From JAJYSO01 sp964579505 (GTDB lineage Bacteria > Bacteroidota > Bacteroidia > Flavobacteriales > Flavobacteriaceae), in assembly GCA_964579505.1 (NCBI GenBank), contig CAZOGC010000006.1, positions 86,170-150,169 of the forward strand: a stretch of 64,000 bases of DNA, in the 5' to 3' direction. This document shows positions 49,231 through 58,333 of this stretch, piece by piece. The notes under the pieces were generated by a model. That model did not search any database and was not told the origin of the DNA. It worked only from the letters and a program-made list of their open reading frames with translations. Each line of letters begins with the position of its first letter. Within the stretch, counting starts at the first letter, position 1. The position numbers and the translations under genes are program-made.

Positions 49231-51753
49231 ATGGACGTACTACTATATTTAGCCAAAAGTACCGCTTTGCTCAGCTTGTTCTTTTTGGTGTATGAGCTTT
49301 TTTTAAAGAAAGAAACGTATTTTGCTCAAAATCGTACTTTTTTGTTGTTGGGGCTGTTTATTTCGACAGCGCTTCCGGCAGTAACTTTTCAGCGAACAAT
49401 TGAGGTGGTTGCTCAAAAAACATCAAGCCTGGTGGCAGTGCCTGTAACAGAAGGGCTGGGCGTATTAAAACCTACAGATGTTCAGCAAGTGGTTTCGGTG
49501 CCTCCTTCGTTTTGGGAATCGTTGAATTATGCACAAATTTTGCTGTATATGTATGGCGCTATTGTGCTGTTTTTTCTGCTCAAATTTTTGTTTAAACTGT
49601 TGTATTTATCTCGTTTTTTTAGACACAAATTAGAAACCACCACCCAAGACGGTGTTCGGTATATAGAAACTGACCGTTCTGAAAACCCTTTTTCATTCTT
49701 TAATACGGTAATTTACAATCCGGAGTTGCATCCGAAAGACGAATTACAGATGATTTTGCAGCATGAGCGTGCCCATGCTAAAAATTGGCATAGTGTGGAT
49801 GTAATTATCGTAAATATAATAACGTATCTTAACTGGTTTAACCCATTGGCATGGTTGTATCGAAAACGGGTAAATCAAAACCTCGAGTTTTTAGCTGATA
49901 GAGCGGTTACCCGCCAAATGGATTCGCCAATACCATATCAAGTTAGCTTATTGCGTTGTGCGGTGCCTAATTATTCTAGCTTGCCGGTAAATAATTTTCA
50001 TCAGTCGTTTTTACGAACACGTATTTTAATGCTGCACAAAAACAAATCTAGAAAATCGGCCTTTTTAAAATTGGGTATTATTGTGCCGTTGCTTTTGGTG
50101 TTTGTGCTTGGTTTTCAGGTAAAAACTGTAGCTGAAGTGAGTAAAGCACCTTTTGTACCGAACAAAACGAAGCAAACACAGGTTAACACTAGTAAAATAC
50201 AGGTAGAAATTGATAAAAACACCACCCAAAAAGACCTTAGGAGTTTACAAAAATGGCTTAAAGAGCAATATAATATTACGTTTAAATACAGTCAGTTAAA
50301 GTTTAATGATAAAGGAGAAGTTGTTAGTTTGGCGCTTGCGGTAAAATGTCCTGATGGTTATTCCGGAAAAGTAGAACAAACCAATTCCGGGGGGCACCCC
50401 ATTAAAACGGTGTACTTCATACGCGACTTTGATGCTGCGGCGCAACCTTTTTATTTTGGCCTTAAACAACAGTACAAAACACCCAAAACATCAGTTCCGG
50501 AAGAGATAAGCAACTATTTTCAAACACATAAATTTTTATGGGTAAATGGGAAGAAGAAAAAAATAACCGACCTAAAAAGTGTATTATTTAAGGTGCAGTC
50601 TTATTCGTTGAATACGAACCCTCAAGAATTGCACATACAGGCACAACGTGTTTCTTCATCCAAAAATAAGAATGCATTTACGCTGTTTACCAATAAACTG
50701 GTAGCCATGAAAAAAAATCCTCAAAAAAAGAAAGAGGTTGGCTATATCTATATCGAGAAAGAGCGCGTGTTAGTAGGTGGTTTTGGGCAAACCTACGGGG
50801 TTGGATATACGATAGGTTATGCAACAAAAGATAAAAAAGACACAAAAATTGCAAGGGTGGCTAGCGTGTATTGGAAAGGCGACCCGGTAGTATTGCCAAC
50901 CGATTCTGTTTCGAGTAGTAAAAGTGATTATGCTATTTATGAAATTGGCAAAACCATTACTACCAACAGATTAAAAGAAATACAGGCTTCTTTAAAAGTC
51001 AATTATGGGGTTTCTTTTACCTACCGTCATTTAAAATATAATACGCAAAATGCCTTGACGGGAGGTAAGCTGAGTATTACCGATAAGAAAGAAAACACGC
51101 ATACATTTGCAATAGAAGATAATAGCCCTTTTAAAGCCGTTTATTTGATATGGTCTGCAGATTTTGTCGGGTTTGTTACCCCGGCCTCTAAAACACAAAT
51201 TTTGGCTCTTTCCCCTACTAAAATTAAAGCTATCAACGTGATTAAAGATAGTTCTTTCAATGATGCAAACGTAGTGAGTGTACAGGTGAGAACCGGAGGA
51301 AAACCTATAGTGTTTTCTTTTGATGCCAAATCAAAGGGAAAAACGGTGTCTTTTCAGCAAACAAAGAAAAATGCGTCTACCGTAATTTCTTATTCGCCGG
51401 TTACGGTAAAGGGCTATAAAATGGATGTGCATAAGGCTTCAGACACCATGCATTATACGTCCAATAGGTATTTAGCCGATTCATTGACGGTAAATCGTTT
51501 AAATTATCAAATTACTAAAAACACCTCAGAAGCTCGTTTAAAAGAAATCGAAAAAATTTTTGCAGCGCGTGGAGTTACGTTTAAGGTAAGCGGATTGCGT
51601 AGAAATAAAGCCGGAAAAATCACGAACGTTAAGGTAACTTTAGACAATCATGAAGGAAAGAAAACGTCTGTTAAAACAAATAGAAGTAGTGGAATTGCTC
51701 CCATTCATGTAATGCTGTTACACGGAGATATTTATATAAACACACAGCCATAA
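49231..51753 (+). CDS. M56-family (BlaR1/MecR1-like) membrane protease with three novel C-terminal repeats
   Basis: 840 residues. Residues ~1-300 are the M56 domain: helices near 1-20, 33-50, 97-118 and ~283-305, with the gluzincin motif HERAH (His178, Glu179, His182) and NPLAWLYRKRVNQNLEFLADRAV. The C-terminal part, expected in the periplasm, has no penicillin-binding SxxK/SxN domain. Instead it carries three ~75-residue repeats at ~323-397, 570-641 and 757-832, each starting I-x-K-x(2)-T-x(3)-L-x-x-[LI], then Y/RG[VI]-x-F-x-Y/V-x(2)-L, and ending SG/SP-x(2)-[PI]-x-x-V. These may be the sensor. Cotranscribed with the repressor. Confidence 0.9.
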   Translation: MDVLLYLAKSTALLSLFFLVYELFLKKETYFAQNRTFLLLGLFISTALPAVTFQRTIEVVAQKTSSLVAVPVTEGLGVLKPTDVQQVVSVPPSFWESLNYAQILLYMYGAIVLFFLLKFLFKLLYLSRFFRHKLETTTQDGVRYIETDRSENPFSFFNTVIYNPELHPKDELQMILQHERAHAKNWHSVDVIIVNIITYLNWFNPLAWLYRKRVNQNLEFLADRAVTRQMDSPIPYQVSLLRCAVPNYSSLPVNNFHQSFLRTRILMLHKNKSRKSAFLKLGIIVPLLLVFVLGFQVKTVAEVSKAPFVPNKTKQTQVNTSKIQVEIDKNTTQKDLRSLQKWLKEQYNITFKYSQLKFNDKGEVVSLALAVKCPDGYSGKVEQTNSGGHPIKTVYFIRDFDAAAQPFYFGLKQQYKTPKTSVPEEISNYFQTHKFLWVNGKKKKITDLKSVLFKVQSYSLNTNPQELHIQAQRVSSSKNKNAFTLFTNKLVAMKKNPQKKKEVGYIYIEKERVLVGGFGQTYGVGYTIGYATKDKKDTKIARVASVYWKGDPVVLPTDSVSSSKSDYAIYEIGKTITTNRLKEIQASLKVNYGVSFTYRHLKYNTQNALTGGKLSITDKKENTHTFAIEDNSPFKAVYLIWSADFVGFVTPASKTQILALSPTKIKAINVIKDSSFNDANVVSVQVRTGGKPIVFSFDAKSKGKTVSFQQTKKNASTVISYSPVTVKGYKMDVHKASDTMHYTSNRYLADSLTVNRLNYQITKNTSEARLKEIEKIFAARGVTFKVSGLRRNKAGKITNVKVTLDNHEGKKTSVKTNRSSGIAPIHVMLLHGDIYINTQP

Positions 51754-51817
51754 ACAACTTTTGTGTTCAAATTTATTGATACATTTGAAAGGGAAGGTTT
51801 TTCATAAAAATTAAAAT

Positions 51818-54466
51818 ATGCGTAAAATACTATTTGCTTCGCTTTTCTTGTTGCTCTCTTTTAGCGGATATGCACAATTTAAAGTAACCGGAATTGTAAA
51901 AGATTCACTCACTCAGACTCCCGTAGCCAGTGCTTCGGTAGTGGTATCTCCGGCCGGTAAAAACACGATTCTGAGTTATGGCATAGCCAACCAAGACGGT
52001 AAATTTAGTATTGCGGTGCAAACTACGGCAGACAGCCTGTTGATAAAAGTTTCTTCATTAGGCTATGGTGCTTATAAAAAAGTAATTCCGGCTAAAGCGC
52101 AAAATCTTACCGTTGTCATGAGTCAGCAGGCAGAAGATTTAGAAACGGTGTTTATTCGTAAACCGCCTATAATGCGTCGCGGAGATACACTTATCTTTGA
52201 TCCGGATGCTTTTAAAAGCAAAAAAGACCGAAGTATTTTAGACGTGTTGTCTAAGATGCCGGGAATTGATGTAAAACCTAGTGGAGAGATTTACTACCAA
52301 GGTAAACCCATTAACAAGTTTTATGTAGAAGGGCTAGATTTAATGGGCGGACAATACGGAATGGTGGCCGATAACTTGTCACCCGATGAGGTAAAATCGG
52401 TTGAGGTGTTAGAAGATCACCAACCGCTTCGGGTTTTAGACAGTGTTCAACCCTCTAACCGAGCGGCTATCAATATTACCTTAAAACACAAAGTTACACT
52501 GGCCGGAAACTTGCGTGCCGGTGGGGGGGCAGCTCCCGGGTTGTGGTACGCCAAACTAACCCCCATGTTTTTTATTAAAAACTTTCAGACATTGGTGTCT
52601 TATCAAACAAACAATGCAGGAATTAATGTAGGGCAAGACTTTTCTAGCTTTTCGGTAGTAGGTTTTCGTTTTGGACGACTTAGTAATAGTCAGCGTAGCT
52701 GGTTGAGTGTTCGCGGAGCATCTACCCCCCCTTTTTCTTCGCGAAGATGGTTAGATAACGAGTCGCATGCCGCTTCTATAAACGCTTTATACAAGAACAA
52801 AAAAAAGGTTCAGTTTAGAGTAAACACCTCGTATATCAACAAGTTTCAAAAAGAAAGAGGCGGAGAAAAAACGGTATATACATTGCCTCAAGGGGATTTG
52901 TTGATTGATAATAAAACGCGTCATAAGAGCAGAGATGAGTCTTTTAAGACCACCTTGTCTATAGAGCGAAATGTAGACACCAAATTTTTAAAAGAAAGCC
53001 TGACTTTTTCGAAAAAGTGGGATCGGGCTACGACCAATTTACTCGAAAACAATGCTGCCGGGAGACAGTATTTAACGCAACCCTATACCAATATTAGCAA
53101 TACTTTTGAAATCATTTTTCCGTGGGGAGATCAACTTGTTACGTTTGATTCAGACATTGGGTATGACGAGTCTCCACAAGATTTAACCGTTGTTCCGGGA
53201 GTGTTTGGTGATATTTTGCTGCCGAATGATTCTTTAGAGCGTGTACGTCAACATCTATTTTATAAAACCTTTTATGCCAATCATTCATTGAGCTTTACAA
53301 AAGGGCTAGGCCCCGTCAATTTTACGATTAGACCGGGGGTAGATTTTAGTACACAAACTATGACCTCTCACTTGCTGTTAAACGGGGCGTTAGATGCTAA
53401 TCAAGCTTATCAAAACCGTATGCGTTGGCAAAAATTGAATACGTATGTAAATGTAGGAGCTTCTTATCACAGCAAAAACGATAAGTTAAGAATTTCGTTA
53501 CGTATGCCTTTTAATTTTTCGAACTACCAAATAAAAGACCGATTAAACGATACCCAGCAAGAAAAAAGTCCGTTTACGTTTACCCCTTCATTTTGGGGTG
53601 ATTTAAAACTGTTTAATTATTGGAAACTAACAGCTAATGCCGGACTGAACAAAAACTACGGTCCGATGAATAACATTTATTCGGGGTATTTGCTTACTTA
53701 TTATCGCAGTTTAGGGCGCCGAAAAGGCGTGCCGTTAATGGAGACACAAGGTAAATATGCCGGCGCCGGATTAGAGTATCGCAACCCTATAACCAGTTGG
53801 TTTGGTACGTTGCGTTACAGCTATTCTGGGAGCAAACAAAACCAGATGGTTAATTTAATTACCCAACCCGATGGGTCAACAGTGGCAGAGGCTATTAACC
53901 GCGAACAACGCTCGCATATTAATGCCGTTTCGGCTAGTGTGAGTCGTTTAATATCGGGGTTGGGAACTACCGTTAAGCTAAATGGAAGCTATAGCCATTC
54001 AGACGGGTCGTTTTTATACAACAGTGATTTGATAAAAACCTCTGCCGAAAGTTTATCGGGAAGTTTGCGTTTGAGCGGCGATTTTGGGAGTTGGATTACA
54101 GTTGATTATACCGGAAGTTTAGGGGTAAGTAAAAGTAGTAATGCTATTCGGGCTACCAATAAAATTTATACGCAAAACCACAGTTTGGGACTCTATTTTT
54201 ATATAGGCGAAAACAGCACGCTTAATTTTTCGGGAGAGTGGCGCAAGACAAAATTTAAAGAAGATGCGCGCGAAGGTTTCTTTGGCGATTTTATGTACCG
54301 CTACACCATCTTAGGGAAGAAAAAAATTGATATAGAATTATCGGTAATCAATGTCTTTAACCGCGATATGTACCGCACTTTTTCGGTAGGGTCTTATACC
54401 AATTCAACCTCGTATTATTTCTTACGACCGCGGCAGTTTTTACTCACTGTTCGCATACCGTTATAA
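51818..54466 (+). CDS. TonB-receptor-like outer-membrane protein with carboxypeptidase-regulatory domain
   Basis: 882 residues; signal peptide MRKILFASLFLLLSFSGYAQ. Residues ~21-108 form a carboxypeptidase-regulatory-like domain (VTGIVKDSLTQTPVASASVV), followed by a plug-like region (DILDVLSKMPGIDV-type text, here SILDVLSKMPGIDVKPSGEI; KFYVEGLDLMGG; VKSVEVLEDHQPLRVL) and a long beta-barrel ending in an aromatic/hydrophobic strand (FLLTVRIPL). No neighbouring susD. It lies between the M56 protease and four GLPGLI genes, on the same strand, with a 64-base gap before and 20 bases after. Confidence 0.88.
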   Translation: MRKILFASLFLLLSFSGYAQFKVTGIVKDSLTQTPVASASVVVSPAGKNTILSYGIANQDGKFSIAVQTTADSLLIKVSSLGYGAYKKVIPAKAQNLTVVMSQQAEDLETVFIRKPPIMRRGDTLIFDPDAFKSKKDRSILDVLSKMPGIDVKPSGEIYYQGKPINKFYVEGLDLMGGQYGMVADNLSPDEVKSVEVLEDHQPLRVLDSVQPSNRAAINITLKHKVTLAGNLRAGGGAAPGLWYAKLTPMFFIKNFQTLVSYQTNNAGINVGQDFSSFSVVGFRFGRLSNSQRSWLSVRGASTPPFSSRRWLDNESHAASINALYKNKKKVQFRVNTSYINKFQKERGGEKTVYTLPQGDLLIDNKTRHKSRDESFKTTLSIERNVDTKFLKESLTFSKKWDRATTNLLENNAAGRQYLTQPYTNISNTFEIIFPWGDQLVTFDSDIGYDESPQDLTVVPGVFGDILLPNDSLERVRQHLFYKTFYANHSLSFTKGLGPVNFTIRPGVDFSTQTMTSHLLLNGALDANQAYQNRMRWQKLNTYVNVGASYHSKNDKLRISLRMPFNFSNYQIKDRLNDTQQEKSPFTFTPSFWGDLKLFNYWKLTANAGLNKNYGPMNNIYSGYLLTYYRSLGRRKGVPLMETQGKYAGAGLEYRNPITSWFGTLRYSYSGSKQNQMVNLITQPDGSTVAEAINREQRSHINAVSASVSRLISGLGTTVKLNGSYSHSDGSFLYNSDLIKTSAESLSGSLRLSGDFGSWITVDYTGSLGVSKSSNAIRATNKIYTQNHSLGLYFYIGENSTLNFSGEWRKTKFKEDAREGFFGDFMYRYTILGKKKIDIELSVINVFNRDMYRTFSVGSYTNSTSYYFLRPRQFLLTVRIPL

Positions 54467-54486
54467 ATTTTTACAAACAACAAAAC

Positions 54487-55341
54487 ATGAAATTATATAC
54501 TCTTTTTATAGGATTATTACTAGGGGCAACTACGCTTTCTTTTGCGCAAGAAAACCCTGCAAAATATCCCACCCAGTACGAAGTGCAATACGACGCGGTT
54601 TATAGCAAAGACACCTTAAACCTGGCCGATAAAACCCAAGAAGTGGTTTATCTCTATACCGGAAAAAAATATGGGGTGTTTATGAACGCTAACGAAGCCA
54701 ATAAAGAAGCAATAATGGCGCGTATGAAGAAAGCAATGCGAACAAGTGGCAGTATTGAAATACCGCCCCGATCGTTTGCTTTTAAGAAAATGTTTTATAA
54801 AAACTTACAGAATAACCAAGTACTTACTGTAGCTAAGATTGCTGGAAAGCAGTACTCTTTTCAAGAGCCTGCACTGCCCTTGCACTGGCAGTTAAAAGAT
54901 TCTGCCAAAACCTTGTTGGGCTATACCGTACACAAAGCTACCACACATTTTGCCGGCCGCGATTATGTGGCGTGGTTTACACTAAAAGTGCCTATTCACG
55001 ATGGACCGTATGTGTTTTGTGGGTTGCCGGGGTTGATAGTGCAACTATATGATACCGAACATCAATACCAATTTACGCTAAAAAGCCTTAAAAAATTAGA
55101 GCAACCAAAAATATGGACTTTCCCGGAAACGGATAAAGTTGCCAAAAAAAAATATACAAAGATGAAGGCAAAAGCCGAAAAAAATAAAAGAGGGATTTTA
55201 TCTTTATCAGTTGGTAATTATAAGATGACTACAGTAAAGGTATATGATGCCAATGGCAGAGAAATATCGCCAGCTGAACTTCGCCATAAGACAAAAGAAA
55301 GGAAAAAGCATAAAAACAATCCTATTGAACGCAAAGAATAG
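54487..55341 (+). CDS. GLPGLI-family exported protein, copy 1
   Basis: 284 residues, signal peptide MKLYTLFIGLLLGATTLSFAQ. The family motif GPYVFCGLPGLIVQLYD starts at ~173, preceded by HKATTHFAGRDYVAWFTL. The C-terminus is Lys-rich and ends in KNNPIERKE. GLPGLI proteins are periplasmic or surface proteins of unknown function found in Bacteroidota. First of four tandem paralogues, 20 bases after the receptor-like gene. Confidence 0.93.
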   Translation: MKLYTLFIGLLLGATTLSFAQENPAKYPTQYEVQYDAVYSKDTLNLADKTQEVVYLYTGKKYGVFMNANEANKEAIMARMKKAMRTSGSIEIPPRSFAFKKMFYKNLQNNQVLTVAKIAGKQYSFQEPALPLHWQLKDSAKTLLGYTVHKATTHFAGRDYVAWFTLKVPIHDGPYVFCGLPGLIVQLYDTEHQYQFTLKSLKKLEQPKIWTFPETDKVAKKKYTKMKAKAEKNKRGILSLSVGNYKMTTVKVYDANGREISPAELRHKTKERKKHKNNPIERKE

Positions 55342-55430
55342 GATTGTCTAGATTTTTCCCCTAGCCCCGGGTTGAAACATCTTTTATATAAGAGAGACCA
55401 GTTTCAGAATTGAATTTAAAATTGAATGCT

Positions 55431-56351
55431 ATGAAAGTATATATTTTATTAATAGGTTTATGGTTGGGAGCAACCACGACGCTGTTTGCCCAAGAAAAGC
55501 CCCAATCATACAAAACGCACTATGAGGTGCAATACGAGGTTACCTACCACCCGGATACTACCCATTTAGATAAAAGCGAAGAATCTACCCTCTATCTCTA
55601 CACCGGAAAAAAATACAGCGTGTTTATGACTGAGGGGATGGCTAAACGAGAAAAAGCGCGCGAAAAAGCTGCGAAAGAGCGCAACGATAATAATATTTCT
55701 ATGGTGGTGAGATTAGTAGGCTATAATTTTAACAAGACGATTTATAAAAATTTGCAAACCTCAAAAGTGTATGTGGTGGGTAATTTAGGCGGACATAAAT
55801 TTGCCTATACCGATCCACATAAACTACAGTGGAAACTAGCAGATTCTATTAAAACCTTTATGGGCTATACGGTACATAAAGCTACCACCCATTTTGCCGG
55901 TCGCGACTATGTGGCGTGGTACACCCTGCAGGTTCCTATTTCAGACGGACCGTATGTTTTTCAAGGATTGCCGGGGCTGATTGTAGATTTGTACGATACC
56001 CGTAAAGATTATCATTTTGCCTTACAATCACTTATAAAACTAGAGCACCCTAAAATTTGGAAACCCAAAGAGGCACAAGTGGTTACGCGAAAAGAATATC
56101 GAGAACTGGTTGTTAAGGCTAGAAAAAATGGAGCCAACAATTTATCTAACCAAATGAAACGTGCTATGGAAAAGACGATGGAAAAAGCACATGCAACTCC
56201 CCAATCCATAACTTCTGTAAGAATAAAAAAGGTATCTACAATTGCCTCAGGTGTAAAAGGAAGAGTAGATTATTCAAACAATGGAGCATTACTCATCCAG
56301 ACACTTAAAGACTATGAACAGACTATGAATAACCCAATTGAGTTAAAGTAA
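55431..56351 (+). CDS. GLPGLI-family exported protein, copy 2
   Basis: 306 residues from the ATG at 55431, which gives the signal peptide MKVYILLIGLWLGATTTLFAQ; an in-frame TTG at 55410 adds seven residues without benefit. Contains HKATTHFAGRDYVAWYTL and GPYVFQGLPGLIVDLYD, and ends MNNPIELK. Close in sequence to copy 1 over the N-terminal 200 residues, with a longer variable region afterwards. An 89-base gap precedes it. Confidence 0.93.
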   Translation: MKVYILLIGLWLGATTTLFAQEKPQSYKTHYEVQYEVTYHPDTTHLDKSEESTLYLYTGKKYSVFMTEGMAKREKAREKAAKERNDNNISMVVRLVGYNFNKTIYKNLQTSKVYVVGNLGGHKFAYTDPHKLQWKLADSIKTFMGYTVHKATTHFAGRDYVAWYTLQVPISDGPYVFQGLPGLIVDLYDTRKDYHFALQSLIKLEHPKIWKPKEAQVVTRKEYRELVVKARKNGANNLSNQMKRAMEKTMEKAHATPQSITSVRIKKVSTIASGVKGRVDYSNNGALLIQTLKDYEQTMNNPIELK

Positions 56352-56375
56352 GCTAAACAGAAAACACTATTTTTT

Positions 56376-57263
56376 ATGAAATTACATGCCCTTTTTATAG
56401 GATTATGGCTGTGTACCACCGGTATAGTGGCGGCACAAGAAACGTACACCGTACAATACAAAGCTGTTTATACGGTAAAATACAGTCCGGATTCTTTACA
56501 TCGAGCCAACAGATCAGAGCAAAAGCTTTATTTGTTTAGCGGAAAAGACAAGAGTGTTTCTTCTTATTACGATATTATTGAACACCAAAAGAAAATGGAA
56601 CGCTTGCGTAAAAAATACGGAGCCTTAACCACATTTAGCTTTTCTTATTCTCGTGGGGGTGCTTTTCAAGAAACCTTTTACAAAGATTTACGCGCTAAAA
56701 AAATAAAAACGGTGGCCGTAATAAGTGATAAGAAATATATTTTTTCAGAACCTAAAGCCAATGTTAAATGGCAGTTATTAGATTCTACCAAACAAATCCT
56801 GAATTATGCGGTACACAAAGCTACTACCCATTATGCCGGGCGTGATTATGTGGCGTGGTTTACCTTAAAAATACCCGTTCAAGATGGGCCGTATGTTTTT
56901 TATGGTTTACCCGGGTTGATTGTTGAAATGTACGATACACGTAAGGATTATTTTTTTAGCTTAAAATCATTTAAGAAACTCGAATCGCCTAAGACCTGGA
57001 CAATTCCGGAGGCAGAAGCTATTACCAAAACTAAATTTAGAGCCTACAAAAAAAAGGCACGCAGAAATGCTATTTTAAAAGCAGATCCTTCTTATATATT
57101 GGGACATATGGAAGGAGTGAATGGAAGTATCACTACGGGTAGTACCGGGAATGTGTTAGACGCAGACCTTAAATTAAATGGTAAAAAAGTCTCTATTAGA
57201 GAGCTAAAAAGAGCTTATAAAAAACGCTTAAAATCAGAAAACAACCCTATTGAGTTGGAGTAA
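56376..57263 (+). CDS. GLPGLI-family exported protein, copy 3
   Basis: 295 residues, signal peptide MKLHALFIGLWLCTTGIVAAQ. Contains HKATTHYAGRDYVAWFTL and GPYVFYGLPGLIVEMYD, and ends ENNPIELE, the same tail as copies 1 and 2. 24 bases after copy 2, so cotranscribed. The C-terminal half is basic (KKRLKSENN) and otherwise diverged. Confidence 0.93.
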   Translation: MKLHALFIGLWLCTTGIVAAQETYTVQYKAVYTVKYSPDSLHRANRSEQKLYLFSGKDKSVSSYYDIIEHQKKMERLRKKYGALTTFSFSYSRGGAFQETFYKDLRAKKIKTVAVISDKKYIFSEPKANVKWQLLDSTKQILNYAVHKATTHYAGRDYVAWFTLKIPVQDGPYVFYGLPGLIVEMYDTRKDYFFSLKSFKKLESPKTWTIPEAEAITKTKFRAYKKKARRNAILKADPSYILGHMEGVNGSITTGSTGNVLDADLKLNGKKVSIRELKRAYKKRLKSENNPIELE

Positions 57264-57328
57264 AAATTTGTGAAAGTGTGCCGTAAAAATCGTACATTAG
57301 ATTTTCTAAATCCACGAAATCCTATCCC

Positions 57329-58219
57329 ATGAAGATTAAAAAATGTTTTTGCCCTATTGTGGTCTTGTTCCTTGTCTTTGCATATACCCAAACATATGCA
57401 CAAGTAAAAGGGGAAGCCACTTACTTGGTGACGTATCAGGTAGATTTTGCCATAGATAGCACTAACTCAGCAGAAATAAGCCACGAGATGCACTTATTGT
57501 ATACCGGCAATACGGTGAGTCGGTATGGAAGCAGAGGACTGTTGGTAGCCGATTCTATTCTTAAGCAGATGCGGAAAGAATTTAGCAAGGGTAACCGCCA
57601 AGTAGCCATGCATAAGATGCGTAATTCTTTTAAAAATGCTCCTAAGACAAAATTTGTAGCAGAGGTTTATAAAGATTTGACACAACAACAAGTTTGGGTA
57701 GAAGCGCGCATAATGCGCGATCAATATAAATATAAAGAACCGGCTATTCCTTTAAAGTGGAAATTTACCGGAAAGACCAAAAAAATAGGAAAGTACTCGG
57801 TACAAGAAGCTACCGTACATTTTGGAGGCCGCCAATGGACGGCTTGGTTTAGTCTGCAAATACCCATACACGACGGGCCCTATGTCTTTTGCGGGCTACC
57901 CGGACTGATTTTAGAACTCTATGATGCTCATGGCGATTATCACTTTGAGATTGCCTCTATAAAACAGTTGGCTACTCCGTATGCTGTTAATGCAACAGAA
58001 CCGCGTATAAAAAAAGTTACCAAAGATCAATTTATAAAGGCTTATAAAAATAATCGCGCCAACCCGTTGGCATCGTTAGGGCGAGTTGTACAGCTTTTAA
58101 AAAAGAGCGATCGAAAATTTCCGAACCCGCGTACCGGTAAAATGATAACCGGGCAAGAGCTTATACATAAGATTAAAGAAACGGTTCGCACGCGTAATAA
58201 TTATATAGAAAAATGGTAA
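57329..58219 (+). CDS. GLPGLI-family exported protein, copy 4 (diverged)
   Basis: 296 residues, signal peptide MKIKKCFCPIVVLFLVFAYT with a following TYAQ cleavage-like site. Contains QEATVHFGGRQWTAWFSL and GPYVFCGLPGLILELYD; the first motif and the tail (RNNYIEKW) have drifted from copies 1-3, so this is the most distant paralogue. A 65-base gap with a near-consensus -7 box (TACATTAG at 57293) suggests it may also have its own promoter. Confidence 0.92.
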   Translation: MKIKKCFCPIVVLFLVFAYTQTYAQVKGEATYLVTYQVDFAIDSTNSAEISHEMHLLYTGNTVSRYGSRGLLVADSILKQMRKEFSKGNRQVAMHKMRNSFKNAPKTKFVAEVYKDLTQQQVWVEARIMRDQYKYKEPAIPLKWKFTGKTKKIGKYSVQEATVHFGGRQWTAWFSLQIPIHDGPYVFCGLPGLILELYDAHGDYHFEIASIKQLATPYAVNATEPRIKKVTKDQFIKAYKNNRANPLASLGRVVQLLKKSDRKFPNPRTGKMITGQELIHKIKETVRTRNNYIEKW

Positions 58220-58284
58220 AAGAGGTGTAGATCAACCTGTTTAAATCGATTTTAGTTCCGGGTTTGCCTACCCTTTCTATTCTT

Positions 58285-58314
58285 TTGTTGTCGCTTAAAA
58301 TTGCTGTAGCTTTG
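58285..58314 (+). promoter_or_regulatory. Promoter of the THUMP methyltransferase gene
   Basis: TTG at 58285-58287 and TAGCTTTG at 58307-58314 with a 19-base spacer, a full match to the Bacteroidota -33/-7 pattern, 19 bases before the start codon. Confidence 0.7.
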
Positions 58315-58333
58315 CAGCCGTTATTATTCTGCT

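Noticed and set aside
48865..51753. Beta-lactam resistance operon
   Set aside because: No beta-lactamase or penicillin-binding-protein gene in the cluster, and the M56 protein lacks a penicillin-binding sensor domain.
51766..51789. Inverted repeat TTCAAAT/ATTTGAA between the M56 and receptor genes as a terminator
   Set aside because: Seven A+T-rich base pairs with no T run; too weak to end transcription, so the cluster was kept as one possible operon.
54487..58219. CRISPR or DNA repeat array behind the similar GLPGLI genes
   Set aside because: Similarity is between protein-coding paralogues and is not short, regularly spaced or identical at DNA level.
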